Positions 22,637 to 35,200 of a stretch of DNA of 64,000 nt are shown in pieces (the stretch's first letter is position 1; each line of letters opens with the position of its first letter). Origin of the DNA: Canna indica (lineage: Eukaryota > Streptophyta > Magnoliopsida > Zingiberales > Cannaceae); assembly GCA_034359265.1 (NCBI GenBank), contig CP136891.1, positions 6,834,501 to 6,898,500 on the forward strand, read 5' to 3'. The translations under genes were made by a program, and so were the position numbers. Under the pieces are notes generated by a model, which ran no database searches, was not told the DNA's origin, and worked only from the letters and a program-made list of their open reading frames with translations.

Positions 22637-22937
22637 TCTATTTCATTATTAACCTAATATACATTATTAACCTAATTATTACATATTATTAACTTAGCAT
22701 ATGCTTGTTGTATTTATCTTTGTATCTAATTAAATTATGGCAAGAAATTTAATTAATTTATTGGTTAACCGGTAATTGTTGGTTAACCGAACCGAAAAAT
22801 CGAAATCGAAATGACGATTAACCGAAGTTAATGGATCGATTTACGATTAATATTTTTGAAAAACCAAAGTTAATTGATCGATTTTTTTTTATGCTAATAG
22901 ACCGATTAACCAGTCCATGCTCACCCCTATTAAAATG

Positions 22938-23245
22938 TGTCAATTTATCTTTTTTCTTGTCTATATCTTTTACCTTGTAGTTTATCCATTATAATTTATT
23001 CATTAAAAATCATCAGAAGACACTCTTCAAGAATTGCCTCAATGAGTCTCTTCCAATCGTTCGAGATAAGCCAATTCTAGCACATGCACCGCGCGTGCAT
23101 CGAAATTGCTAAGTTACCATTTACCAAAGGATTATTCAAGAGACTATAATTAGAAAAAGTAGAGTAAAGAATTTTTTAAAAAAGAATTCAGTATAGAAGC
23201 GACCGTCTTCATTCTTTCGCGGCCCTTCTCCTCCATCCATTTCGA
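22938..23245 (+). promoter_or_regulatory. Likely promoter and leader of the Rubisco-activase-like gene
   Basis: About 300 bp between the hAT element and the first ATG. No clear TATA box. The CT-rich 'ctcctccatccatttcga' run just before the ATG is leader-like. The hAT element therefore forms most of the upstream flank. Confidence 0.4.
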
Positions 23246-26200
23246 ATGGCGATCGTCAGTGGCAGCTTCCACTCCGCCCTCCTCCCCTTCTCCTCTCCCA
23301 AATCCAAGAGGAGGCGGTGGTCGCCTTCCTCGATCCCCCTCCGTTGCTCCTCCGGCCATGGTGGCTCAAAAAGGATTTCGGATCAGTCTTCATGGGAATC
23401 CAAGGATTCGGAGGGGAAGGACTACCTCTACCGCCTTGGCCAGGAAGCCGACAACATGAACATCGCCGTCGGAGCTCGTCAAGGCGTGATCGACGACCTA
23501 TTCGTCGGGAACTTCCTCGGAAAGGACTGTTCGTCCATCTCTCCACGATGACCGTCTTTTGTGCCTTTTCTTTCGATTGAATTTTCATGGGAATTGTTTC
23601 CATTGACGTGAAGTTACTTTGTTTATTGGTTTTCGCAGCGGATATTGTCTTCGATTACAGACAGAAGGCGACTAGGTCGTTTGAGTATCTCCATGGCGAT
23701 TACTACATAGCGCCGACCTTCTTGGTTGGTTTCTGATAATCTGATTCCTCATATAATCTTGATTTTGTTGCTTTAGGGAGTTTGAAGCAGCTGAAATTCG
23801 AATTACTGATTAGGAATGCAAATGTTAGCAAGCAGTCTATGGGAGAATTCATCTTTTTTTTTCTTTCAATGTTAACTATCTTAGAGATAAAGTACGTAAC
23901 TTATATTTATACTTTAGCAAATCTCGCTGAAATCAATTCAGGATAGTTTCCTAGAGGATGTTTTATTGCTCATATTGGCAATAAAATAGAAAAAAGACTA
24001 AAACATTTGGATTTCATCTCTTTTGAACTTATCTTATGCTGCCAATGAATATAGAAGAATATTATCTATTTCATTGTATAAAAATATATATTAAAATAGC
24101 TGATTTATTACTATAATTTATTTCTATAGTTTTCAATCTTTATTTTTTGTCTGATCTAAGTAAGCTAACTACTTTAGTAGAAGTAAAACAAATACACAAA
24201 AAATTGCATATATATAAATATAATATATGGTCCTCTAGCAATAAGACATGTGATCTTCAAGACTTCTTGATAGCCCTGTATGCTTCCTAAAGATTATGAT
24301 AAATAATGCTGTCTAATGATCATAACAAAGTATATGTTGCCCCAGCCAAAGAACCATGACACCCAAAATAGTCATAAATATATTGTGATCGTTGTCACAT
24401 AAATATTTGTCTAATCATATTATGTCGAACAATTCACAAGCTTGTCACATGTCAAGTATTTTAATGCCTATGCAGTTTTCTTAGTACCTAACTCTTCCTT
24501 CTTTGATAATGTTCTCTTCAGTTGAGTCAGACAATACCTGTGCCATTTATATCATGAAATAGTTCAACTTTCCTTTTGCTTCTCTTATCCTTGCTCTATT
24601 TCTTCTATGACATATTATTTGCTAAAAGTATTATTTTGATATTTCTTTTAACTTCTAGAGTTTGAACCTTGAACTTGACAGTTTGTATTGTCCTATTCTA
24701 CAGGACAAAGTTGGTAAGCTGTATAAACTTTGCTACTGCTTGCGACTCTTGAGATTTGATGTGTCACTTTGCAGAAAAGGAGCAGTTGAAACCTTGCTAT
24801 CAGATTACTGATTTGTAACAAAATAATTGTGTTTGGAGAACTTCTCAATCTATTTTGCTATTGTCTTTGATTCTTCACCTTTTTACGAGCTGGAATAAGT
24901 AGAAGTAGTTAACCATACTTTTCTAATGCAGAGTTTGAATGAACTTATTCTTATTAACTTGTTTTAAAAGATGTGACCAGAATAATCTTCACAGGGAATT
25001 GAGGATAGACATATTCAGTTAGATTTCTCATTGCAGACCATCACATGCAATTTGGGTTTTTAATTTTCTATTTTGGAACTACAAGACAAGTAAAATTGGA
25101 ACGTATGTCAATATACGTTATAAAGGTGTTTGTAATTTTTCTTATTGGAATATCATGATTTTCATCTGTAGTTGGAAAACAGAATTAGAGCTGTAGTCTC
25201 TTGCTAGGTTTAACATTTAATAGCAACTGGCTACAACCTATGCATTGAGAATATTAGTAATCTAGTTGAATCACCACAAAATATTCATTGAAATTGCACA
25301 TTCAAAATAACTATGGGAATCTAGGACTAAATTATAATTAGCACTTTCATGTTACTGAAGTAACATGTAAGCTGACTTGGCTTCGGTTCAGAATATAACT
25401 CAAGGTACTGTGCCACAAATAAAAGAATGCATCTGTTAGCTAAATTGAAGTACATGATATCACTATCTTAAAAGGTGTAAGGAAACATTTATTGAACAAG
25501 TAATTTTTGAGTTGCTTGATGAATAGGCTTTTTCTTTTCAACATATAAAGGCTACCTACCTATTATATCTAGGGTTAATTGCTAAATCTAGCATGTAAAC
25601 TAATGGTTTTAATGGATTTAGTCAAAACTTTCTTTTATAACAAATATTTACACATAGTTTGTTGTTTCACACAACTATTGCCAACTATAGATTCCCAGTA
25701 AAGTTTTTCATTATCTTGCTTTGCTAGCAAAGACATGGTATTCTTATTTCTTGGTTAACTATCCACATAATCAAATGACTCAACGACCTCAAAAAGTGCT
25801 TTATTATTGCGACTTCCTTTAGACATTTAGATGATATAGTGGTCCCAGAAGCCTTTGTAAGCTTAGGGTTGCTGAGTTGTTTGATGATGTGGCCAACTGA
25901 CAAGGATAAGCAGCCCGCATTAGTTTGTCAACATTATCAAGATAACAACAAAGTTAATAGAAATATGATGACTAGTTAGTAGTTACATTTGCCAAAAACC
26001 TCAAAATACATGTATATATTTGTCAAAATGAAGGTTCAGGCTAAATTCGTTAAAACTGTTAATGTACAAGCTAAATTTAGCAATTAACTCGTATATATAT
26101 CTGAACATCATGCATGGTCATGTAAATTAAATGTTAAAATGTTTGAGCATTCTTGTTGGGATCTTTAGTTGACCATGAATTTGTTAAATTTTGATTTTGA

Positions 26201-29200
26201 TATGGGTTGCCGAAAAATAAACAAAGATAAAGCCATATATCTTGTTTGGATAGTTTATCCATCTGCGAGTAGACATATGTTTATCTTTTAATTCTTTTGC
26301 TAGTTATTAGGGTAGAGAATGATCATCAAAGCACTTTAAATTTATGTCAGATTATCTGGTATCATCAATTGTTATAACAATTATTTGGACTTTGCCATAG
26401 ACTTATAACATATTCTTGCCTAGTGAAACTTTTTGTTAACCCAGTTTGACTTGGTTTTATGTTGTACTAAACATCTTCTTCTTCTTTTTTTTGCAGCTTG
26501 CCACATTGTGAAGAACTACATTGCCCATCTCCTAAATGTTAAAGTTCCTTTAATACTAGGTAAAAGTTTGTTGGTCTTTTATAAAGGACACCTTTTCATG
26601 TGCAAAAAACAATCAAGTTAGAGAACATTTTGCATTCCTCTTTGTGAACTTCTATAAATTCCATGCTTTGCAAAACTCTAGCTCGCTACTTTTGCTATAT
26701 ATATATATATATTCTAATCCGCATCTAAATCTTATCCAAAACAGTACCTTTATTATTTTGTCGTGTATAGTTGATAAAGAGTCCATTTTAGTCCAAATTG
26801 TCACTCAACAGTATGAGCCTACTTTTGCCTAGTTATTCCGCATTTCCGCAAGATCATATTAGAAAGCAAGAATTGTTTTGATCTATCATAATGCTATCTC
26901 AATATTTTCTTTTGTTGGATTATTTTTCTGCTTGAGTTTTCTGGTTCTAATTATTTCCCTAGTTATTCTGTATTCTTTAAGAATCTGGCTAGCATGCCTG
27001 CTTGTCAGTTTGAGTCTCCATCCTTCATCCTTAATCTTTTTATACATAAATTACAGTATTTTTTTTTATAAAAAAGAGTTCTATGCCAATGTACTTATCA
27101 TCTGTTATTTTTGGGTCATATGTCATAATATATATGCCCTTTCCCCATACTGGTGGGGAGCCTCATGTAGTGGACTTGCCTCCTTTTCTATGATGCTGAT
27201 TAGTTAACCTCCACAACACTGCATGTTCCTTTTCTGTTATCAGTTACATCAGGTATCAATTTCCTGCATTGAGATCTAGCAGCTGATATTATTATCTTCA
27301 GAATCTCTAATGCAACCTTTTGATATTGTAGGTATTTGGGGAGGGAAAGGTCAGGGTAAAACATTTCAAACTGAACTTATTTTTCGTGCAATGGGAATTT
27401 TGCCAATCATTATGTCTGCTGGGGAGCTGGAATCAGAGAGGGCAGGTGACAGCAATCTTTCCTTATGGTAGTTAGCATCTGTCCTGCAAGTCCGTTGTGA
27501 TGTCTTTTTCAGTCCAGTAGTTATATGATGCCAGTAGCTTGGATCCGTTCTTTTGGCTTTTGGTGCAATCCATCTAAAACTGGAGGCTCTGAGTATATAT
27601 ATCTATGTTGGTTATGTCTTGTTCAAGTTCCAAATTTAAGAATAAATTGTAGATATACAGTTTTCAGAAGTAATTTCTCTGTTATATGAATATTTTGAAC
27701 TGAATTCTTTTTAAAATTATTCTTCTAAATTAGCCCAAAATTGAAAAATCTTTTCTTCATTTGGATTATATATGATTTCTCTTCCATAAATACTGTCTAT
27801 TTTCTTTTCAGGAGAACCAGGCAAACTCATACGTGAACGATACAGAACAGCTTCTCAAGTGATCCAAAACCAAGTCAGAGTCTCTATTACTTTCACTGTT
27901 TATATCTATGTTTGTTACACAGTTTTGAAGTTATTCTCTTTGTACAATAGTTTCTGGTTTGGTCACACATTTTTTTAGTTTATGCATTTTTTACATATAG
28001 GTTATCCAAAGATCAACTCCATATGCAACGGTCCTTGGATTTCTATTGAAAACTGGATAGGAAAAACTGCAATTGATTTTTTCCATTCTGTCATTTTTAT
28101 TTGGTTGAAATGTCTATTTCTACTATTATAACAGTCTCAAGTGATTTGGAGTTATAGATGAGGAAAGGAGAGAAATTATTTTTCTTGTTTTTTTTTCATT
28201 CCTATCATACATAATTTAGAAGTATTTACTTCAGATGTGTACTGTCAATTACTTAAAAGTATAGATCGGGCTGTTTTTCTAACAACTTAAGATTTTGGGA
28301 TAAGTGATCATCCAATTAAACTTAATATGATATCAAAGTAGGATTTTTCATGTGTTCAAATCCTATCAAAGTCATACTTAAAAAATATATATCCCAATTT
28401 AGTGAAGTTGGTCCATGGATAAATAGTCATCCAATTAAAACTAGTATACACTTAAATTTTATCATCTTGGCATTCTTTCTCAAGTGATTAGGTAGGAAGG
28501 TGTGGTAGATGAGGAGGGATAAGAGAGAAACAAGTTGGTAAAGTTATGATTCCTGTTCTAAGACTTTTGAGACCAAAGACCACCATCTGAATGGGTTTTT
28601 CATTATCAACAAAAATCCTGAAAATATTTATTTCTCATGCCATTGTGTGCTTACCCTTGCTTTTTCACACATTTTCCATCAGTTTGATATTTGATATGAC
28701 TATTATTTCTCAGTGCAAGCAACTCGTAATTACTTCTGGAATAAGAAACATTGATATTGTGTGCGTAAATTAGTAAATGAATTTAAAATGGTGTCTGGAA
28801 GTAAGTTTTTATTTATGTTTTTTGGAGAAAAATCTCCAAGTATTACATTGCCACATACATTAATTAGATGACGACAATACTGACCATCAAAATATCAAGC
28901 TACCGGAGAAAAATGTTTGGTTGTATTGGACAGTCAGTAAATGCACATAGTATTTATTAGGATGAGAATTTTGGTTATTAACACTGTAACTAAAGACTTT
29001 TGTTCGAATAGACATATGCCTCAAATTTAAGAAAAGGGGTTTAAAGAAAGCAAACATGTTTGTCCAACTACAAACAGCCTTTACTTTTTCATAAAAGATG
29101 CTGCTGTCTTTTTTCTCAACTGTGCTAGTGATCTCCTAAACCAAGCATCAGATGGTTCGAATTGCTAGAGAATGCATGAATAACCAGATGTGGATGAGAA

Positions 29201-32200
29201 TTTATAGTCTGGGTTGATGCAAGCTCCGAGGAGCTTGTTTTCCTGCTACTTCTTAGTGAGAGTTTTATTAGTCCCTTTTTGACTGAGCCACGGTTTTTAT
29301 ATGGTTAAAGTAATACAATGAAATAGTCGGAGGACCATCATTTCTTTTCCTGATCTTCTCCTTGTATTAATTGATCTCGAGACCGTATTTTGGGTAGACA
29401 GCAGAAATTTGACCAAGTACTAACTGGCATTATCTCTAGAGCTTTCTGTTTTATGCTCTGGTGAATGGTCTTTTTGAAAAATAAGAAATCCTGGAATCTT
29501 ATTCAAGAGAGTTGAAGAAAGATTACAGGATAAGGGGGAAGGGGGACAAAAGTTAAAAAGTAAAAAAGTTAAGAAAAGAAAGATCGCGGCCATGAAGGCC
29601 GATTACAAATCACCTAAACAAGAGGAACAACGATCATAGAAACTAGCACCTGCAGCGGCCGTAGACTGCCGGGGAGAATTCTTGTGCTGGAATACGCGCG
29701 AGTTTCTTTCATTACCAAACAAACCAAAACCACACCAGAGACAGTCTGTGAGGTCGAATTTCTGATGGAAGAAGCCAAGATGAGAGGAGCAAAATCCAAA
29801 CGAAGGCAAGACAGGAAACACCTCCAGCCTTCCAAAGTGAAGGCACAAGCATTGAACAAGTGATGATGAGTTTCCATGTATCGTCCACAGAGCAAGCAAT
29901 CTTCATCCGAGTTAATCCCCCATCTCACAATCCGAGCTTGAGTGAGTAAGCGCCTCTTGAACCAGAGCCAACCAAAAATGGATATTTTTGGTGGTAGCTG
30001 GATTCTCCAAAGAGCACTGAAGAAAGTATCAGTAACTCCTTTGAAATTCAGAAGGCGATACAAACTCTTGGTTGAGAATTGTCCATTACTGGACCAGTTC
30101 CATTTGATAATGTCAATACCAGAAGAATACTTCACTCTCTCTAGGTCATATATATAGGAAGTTAAACAATCAGTATCAACCAGAGAAGAGAAGGAGATAT
30201 TCCAACCCTCAAAATGACCACTAGAGTCGAGTATTCTAGCCTCAGAGATGGTGCAGTCCTTCTGTAAGGAGAGGTTAAATAAGCTTGGATATTTCTCAGC
30301 AAGACTGCTACCATTGACCCATTTATCAGTCCAAAGCCTGACCTGAGCACCATCTCCTATCTGGAAAGAAATGCAGGAGTACATCAGCTCAAAAAACTTT
30401 TTAAGGTCCCTTCAAATAGGTGATGCTTTCCTGGAGAAAGAAGGCTCGGAGCAGCTGCAGTAGCTACCATACAAGTGAGCCAAGAGTCTCACCCAGAATA
30501 AGTCATGATCATGAAACACCTTCCAAATTCAGATGCCGAGCCTGGCACGGTTGTGTTCCTACAAATCCAGAACCCCAAGCCCTCCATCATAACGAGAAGA
30601 GGTGACACAAGTCCAATTAACAAGGCATCTGCCTTTAGTGGAGTGGTCATCCAGGCCGGTCCAAAAGAAATTACGCCTTCTTCTGTCAATCAGCTTAAGT
30701 ACCCACCCAGGAGCCTTATACATTGAGAGCAAGTAAGCAGTCGTGCTAGTGATGGTACTTTTGATGAGAGTTAATCTTCCGCGCGTGACAGCAGTTTGCC
30801 TTGCCAAGTACACATTCTGGCATCTAGACGAGACAACAGTTGCAACCAATCTGATTTTTTCAATCTTCCCACAGTAAGTGGGAGGCCAAGGTAGCGAAGC
30901 GGGAAGGGGGAGGCCTTGCAACCCAAAACTCCAGCAGCATGCTCGGCAACCGCAAGATCACCAATAAGGCTGATCACAATAGTTTTGTTGAGATTGATCT
31001 GACGTCCAGAAGCCATCTCAAAACACTTCAAGAGCAAGAGCAAATTTTGAAAGCAAGCATCGTTCCTTTTACAAAAGATCATTAAATCATCAGCGAATAA
31101 GAAGTGAGTTACACCACCACGAAAGCGAGCCTCAAGCATATATGTATTAAAGTCCCACATTGGTTAAAATATGGCCAAGATATCCTTTAAATAGATTGGA
31201 CAATCCTTCCCCTTTGAGCTAGCTTTTGGGGTGAGTTAGTCCTACTAATTTTTTAACATGGTATCAGAGCCTATCCTGTGGTTGATATTGTGCCACCTGC
31301 AGATGTCCAGTCTTGCAAAACTCCACGCTCCAGATGTCCAATCCTAGGTGTGAGGGGGTGTGTTAAAGTCCCACATTGGTTAAAATATGGCCAAGATAGT
31401 CTTTAAATAGTTTGGGCAATCCTCTCCCCATGAGCTAGCTTTTGGAGTGAGTTAGGCCCACTAATTTCTTAACGATATCCAATATGAATTTCCATCCGAC
31501 CGAATCAAACGCCTTCTCGAAGTCGATCTTAAGTAAAAGGCCATCCTCCTTAGCATAATGACAAGCCAAAACCGTCTCGTTACCCCCATAAAGCAATCTA
31601 AGGTGCTCCTCCCAACCATGAAAGCATTTTGGCAATTACTGATCAAGCCATCTAGGAAAGGCTTAAGTCGGTTGGCTAAAAGCTTTGGAGAATAAACGAA
31701 TGATCATGTTTTCAGGGCTAATAGGCCGGAAGTCCTTTACATCGGAGGCACCGTCCTTCTTGGGGATCAGCACAATAAAACCAGAGTTGAATCTTCTCAG
31801 TGTGTTTGGCTTGAGGTGTATCTCGTTAAATATAAGGAAGAGGTCCTCCTTAACAGTTTCCCAGTAAGTGCTCTGGTGAATGGTCTGGGGATCTTAATTA
31901 GTAATATTTTTGCCTATTTTCTTCATATACTGGCTTTCTGAATGATTACCTGCAGCTTATAAGATAATCCATTCTACATGAAGATGACTTGTTTCTTTCA
32001 TAATCAGGGCAAAATGAGCTGTTTGATGATTAATGATATTGATGCTGGGCTGGGGCGATTTGGTTAGTGATTACCTTTTTTTTTCTCTAAATTTTAAATA
32101 TTGTCATCAGTTGAGAGCAAAAACTGGTGAAGGTATTTGATTGGCAATGGCCTAAAAAAATTGATTTGTTTGACCTTGAAGTTTATAATTATATATACAA

Positions 32201-35200
32201 AAAAGCTTATACTTTGGAAACTAATCGTGACTTGTGTTCTACTGGTTGACAATTTTTATGCATTTTTTTTTCTGGTTATGTAGGAAACACACAAATGACA
32301 GTCAACAACCAAATAGTTGTTGGAACTCTGATGAACTTGACGGACAATCCAACCAGAGTGAGCATTGGCCAGAAATGGAGAGAATCAGATGTTACTCATA
32401 GAGTTCCTATTATTGTAACTGGAAATGATTTTTCTACACTTTATGCTCCTTTGATTCGTGATGGAAGGATGGAAAAGTTTTACTGGTATTGTTTTCCTTT
32501 ATATGAATTTGATCTATTCTGCCACTTCTCAGTATAGCAGTGTCATAGAAGTTAAACTGACACAATTCTCAGTCTCTTACTATGTTTATTGTTTAGTTAT
32601 TGAAACACAGTATAGAAAGATCATTCAACTTCGTCCTTTGCTACCCTTAGTACCTTCTGCAAGATTGCTTCTTTCTCCACTGATATACCATGTCTATGTT
32701 ATGTAACTCTTAGTATTTGCGTCACAAAGCATTTTCTGCTGAAACAGGCAGCCAGACCGTGATGATATAACTAACATTGTCCACCAGATGTATGCTAAGG
32801 ATGGAATAACCCGAGATGAAGTTATAAGAGTTGTGGACACATTTCCAAACCAAGGTTCTCCTCCACTATGTGTTGTACCTTGAAAGATTTTCAAAAAAGA
32901 AAGGAGCTTTGCAATTGCATCTTTAAGGTTAGATTGCATATGGGTATACGTCTGTGTCTGTTTCATGACATGCATAGGACATAGATGTTGCCAAAATGTT
33001 CAAGAATTGCATGCATGTTTCTGAATTGCAGATATGCAAGCTTGAATTATTTATATGCAGTTCTGTTTTTTGCATGGCATTGATAAAAAGTTTAATAAGG
33101 TACATATATGCTCCTTCATTGGCACTTATATTATAACCATTTGTGTGTTGTTTTTTTTCTTTTGTATATAGTTCTTCTCTTTTATGTGCTTGAATAATAT
33201 ATAATATTGACAATTTGCTTTAGAACAGTCCTGGTGATTGGAGTCTTCTGATACATTATTGATAGCTGTCTTTTGAACTAATACTTCTTCAGCATTTGTG
33301 ATATTTTGCTTATGTTCTGACTTCTAAACTTCTCCATATACAATGCAACTGTGTTAATCAAATCATTTTGTTCCACAGCATTGGATTTTTTTGGGGCACT
33401 AAGGGCGAGAACTTATGATCAGTCAATCTCCAAGGTGTTTATTTGTTTAAGATGTTTCCAAAATTGGTTGTTTTTACTGTTTATGGATCTGATGTCTTTA
33501 GTTACATTTTTAGCATAAAACACCAAGATGTTAGTATTTAAAATTACAAGTGAAGACTGGAGACTCTGTTGACTTAATAATGTTATCTTTTTCAAGATAA
33601 CATTGAAAGATTATCCAATGAAGAAGCAACTAAGTTCTGTTCTTAATAATTTTCTTTAAGGTTTTACTAAGATACTCAATTGTTAGCAGTTTCAAAATTA
33701 CCTATTATAAGTTACAGATCCTACTTATCAGTTTTTAGTCTTCAGGATGAACACAACTTTGTTGTTATTTCGCCACTAAACTCCATGCCCTATGGAGATA
33801 TATGAATCCATATTATCATCAGTGTGATTGACATATTGCTGCAGGGATGTGGAGTTTGGTCACAGGATATATAAATGTAACAAAACTAATAAAAAGGTCC
33901 AAATACTACTTTCAGTTGTTAAGATGACTCAGTGGTGGAGTACTTGTAAAGTTGACAAACAATAAGAGTTTGTCTAGCATTCTAGGTTCAGATATTTTGA
34001 GAAGGTTAGTCTAGTTTAGATGGAATGGAAACACTGATGCAGAAGAAGACATTTAAAATGACAGTTTTGATGGGTTAGTTATCCCATCCTTTCCTCAGTT
34101 AAAAAGTACTTAAAATCTGGAAATACTAGATAAGATGAGGATTGGAATATTATTCCTTATGTCCCACCTATTTTCTTATTTGGTTGCAACTTTTTGACAA
34201 GGAATAGATGAGCCACGAGGAATAAATAAGGAATATTATTCCTTATCTCAACCCAAGGAATAGTATTCCACATCTATTCCTTATGATATTTTCTACTATT
34301 TCCCTTTAATATTTATAATAATTACATAAGAATATAAAATTTAATTATTAAATCATTTTAATAATTACATATAGTCATATACTAAAAATAAAACACTATA
34401 CATTATATACAATAATAGTGTATAATAATAATTATTATTGTTATTTTATGGAGATACTAATTTCTATGAAAAGAAAATTAATGATAATTATTAATGTTTT
34501 AAAATTAATAAGTTATTTTTAATTTATTCGAAATTAATTTATATTTGTTATATTTCAAATTAATATTTGATTTTTAAAAATTATTTTACACTATTATATT
34601 ATGTTATTATTAATTAGAATAAATTATAATACCATATAATTTGAAAACATAAATATTCAATATTGTTAACAAGGCTATTTTCGTCATTTTTCTTTATATT
34701 TTTTGGTTTATTTCTTATGCTAACAAAACAAGGGAATAACTATCTTGGTCTATTCCTAATATCAACCAAACGAAATAATATTATTTTTTGTCTATTCCAT
34801 TCCTTATCTATTTTTCTTATTTCTTGTCTATTCTTATTCCTTTTGATTTCATTTCATCAACCAAACGGGTCGTTAGGGAAAAAAACCTCAGTTTTAGCAT
34901 AAGTTATTCATAGGACTTAATATTTCATACATGTCTCTTATGGTAGCAGTATTTCATTTGTTCAGTAATGACATCATAACATACCATTTACAATGTAAGT
35001 AGTAAATAGATTAGTCAACTTTTGATGGAAAGACAGGTACCCTAATATCAAATAGACGATATGGGTAAAATGACTAAAAGGTATGAAGCAGCTGAGATGG
35101 CGATTTCAATTTTTTCTTCATTTTCATGTTAGTAAAAAAGAGAAAGAACAGTTATTTTCAAGTAATTGCGTTGCTAAAATGGACTAGCTTTATACAAGAA

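Larger units (their letters stand above)
16994..22929. mobile_element. hAT-type element, split by a copia retrotransposon
   Basis: Left end TAGGGGTGAG and right end, inverted, TAGGGGTGAGCATGG. Target-site duplication CTAAAATG at 16986-16993 and TTAAAATG at 22930-22937 (seven of eight bases). Sub-terminal DNA on both sides is made of 'aaccgaaccgat' and 'ggttaaccgac' words. Without the copia insertion (17975-22636 plus one copy of its 5-bp duplication) the element would be about 1.27 kb and non-autonomous. It contains a GC-rich block with a tandem duplication at 17302-17629. It is closely related to 42251-43644. Confidence 0.85.
29472..31869 (-). mobile_element. 5'-truncated LINE in intron 6, antisense to the gene
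   Basis: An exact 17-bp target-site duplication GCTCTGGTGAATGGTCT flanks it at 29455-29471 and 31870-31886, as expected for target-primed insertion. On the minus strand, 31690-31475 encodes reverse transcriptase ('NAFMVGRSTLDC', 'LLLKIDFEKAFDSVGWKF'), 31160-30771 includes the catalytic 'HFLFADDLMIFCK', and 30384-29614 the 3' part with the zf-RVT region ('SIFGWLWFKRRLLTQARI', 'DCLLCGRYMETHHHLFNAC'). Frames are broken. About 90-100 residues expected between 'DSVGWKF' and 'FADD' are missing, so it also has an internal deletion. A TRIM is inserted at 31143-31474. Confidence 0.9.

Noticed and set aside
29603..31646. Reverse-transcriptase frames as a host gene
   Set aside because: They lie between a 17-bp target-site duplication within an intron of another gene, so they belong to an inserted LINE.
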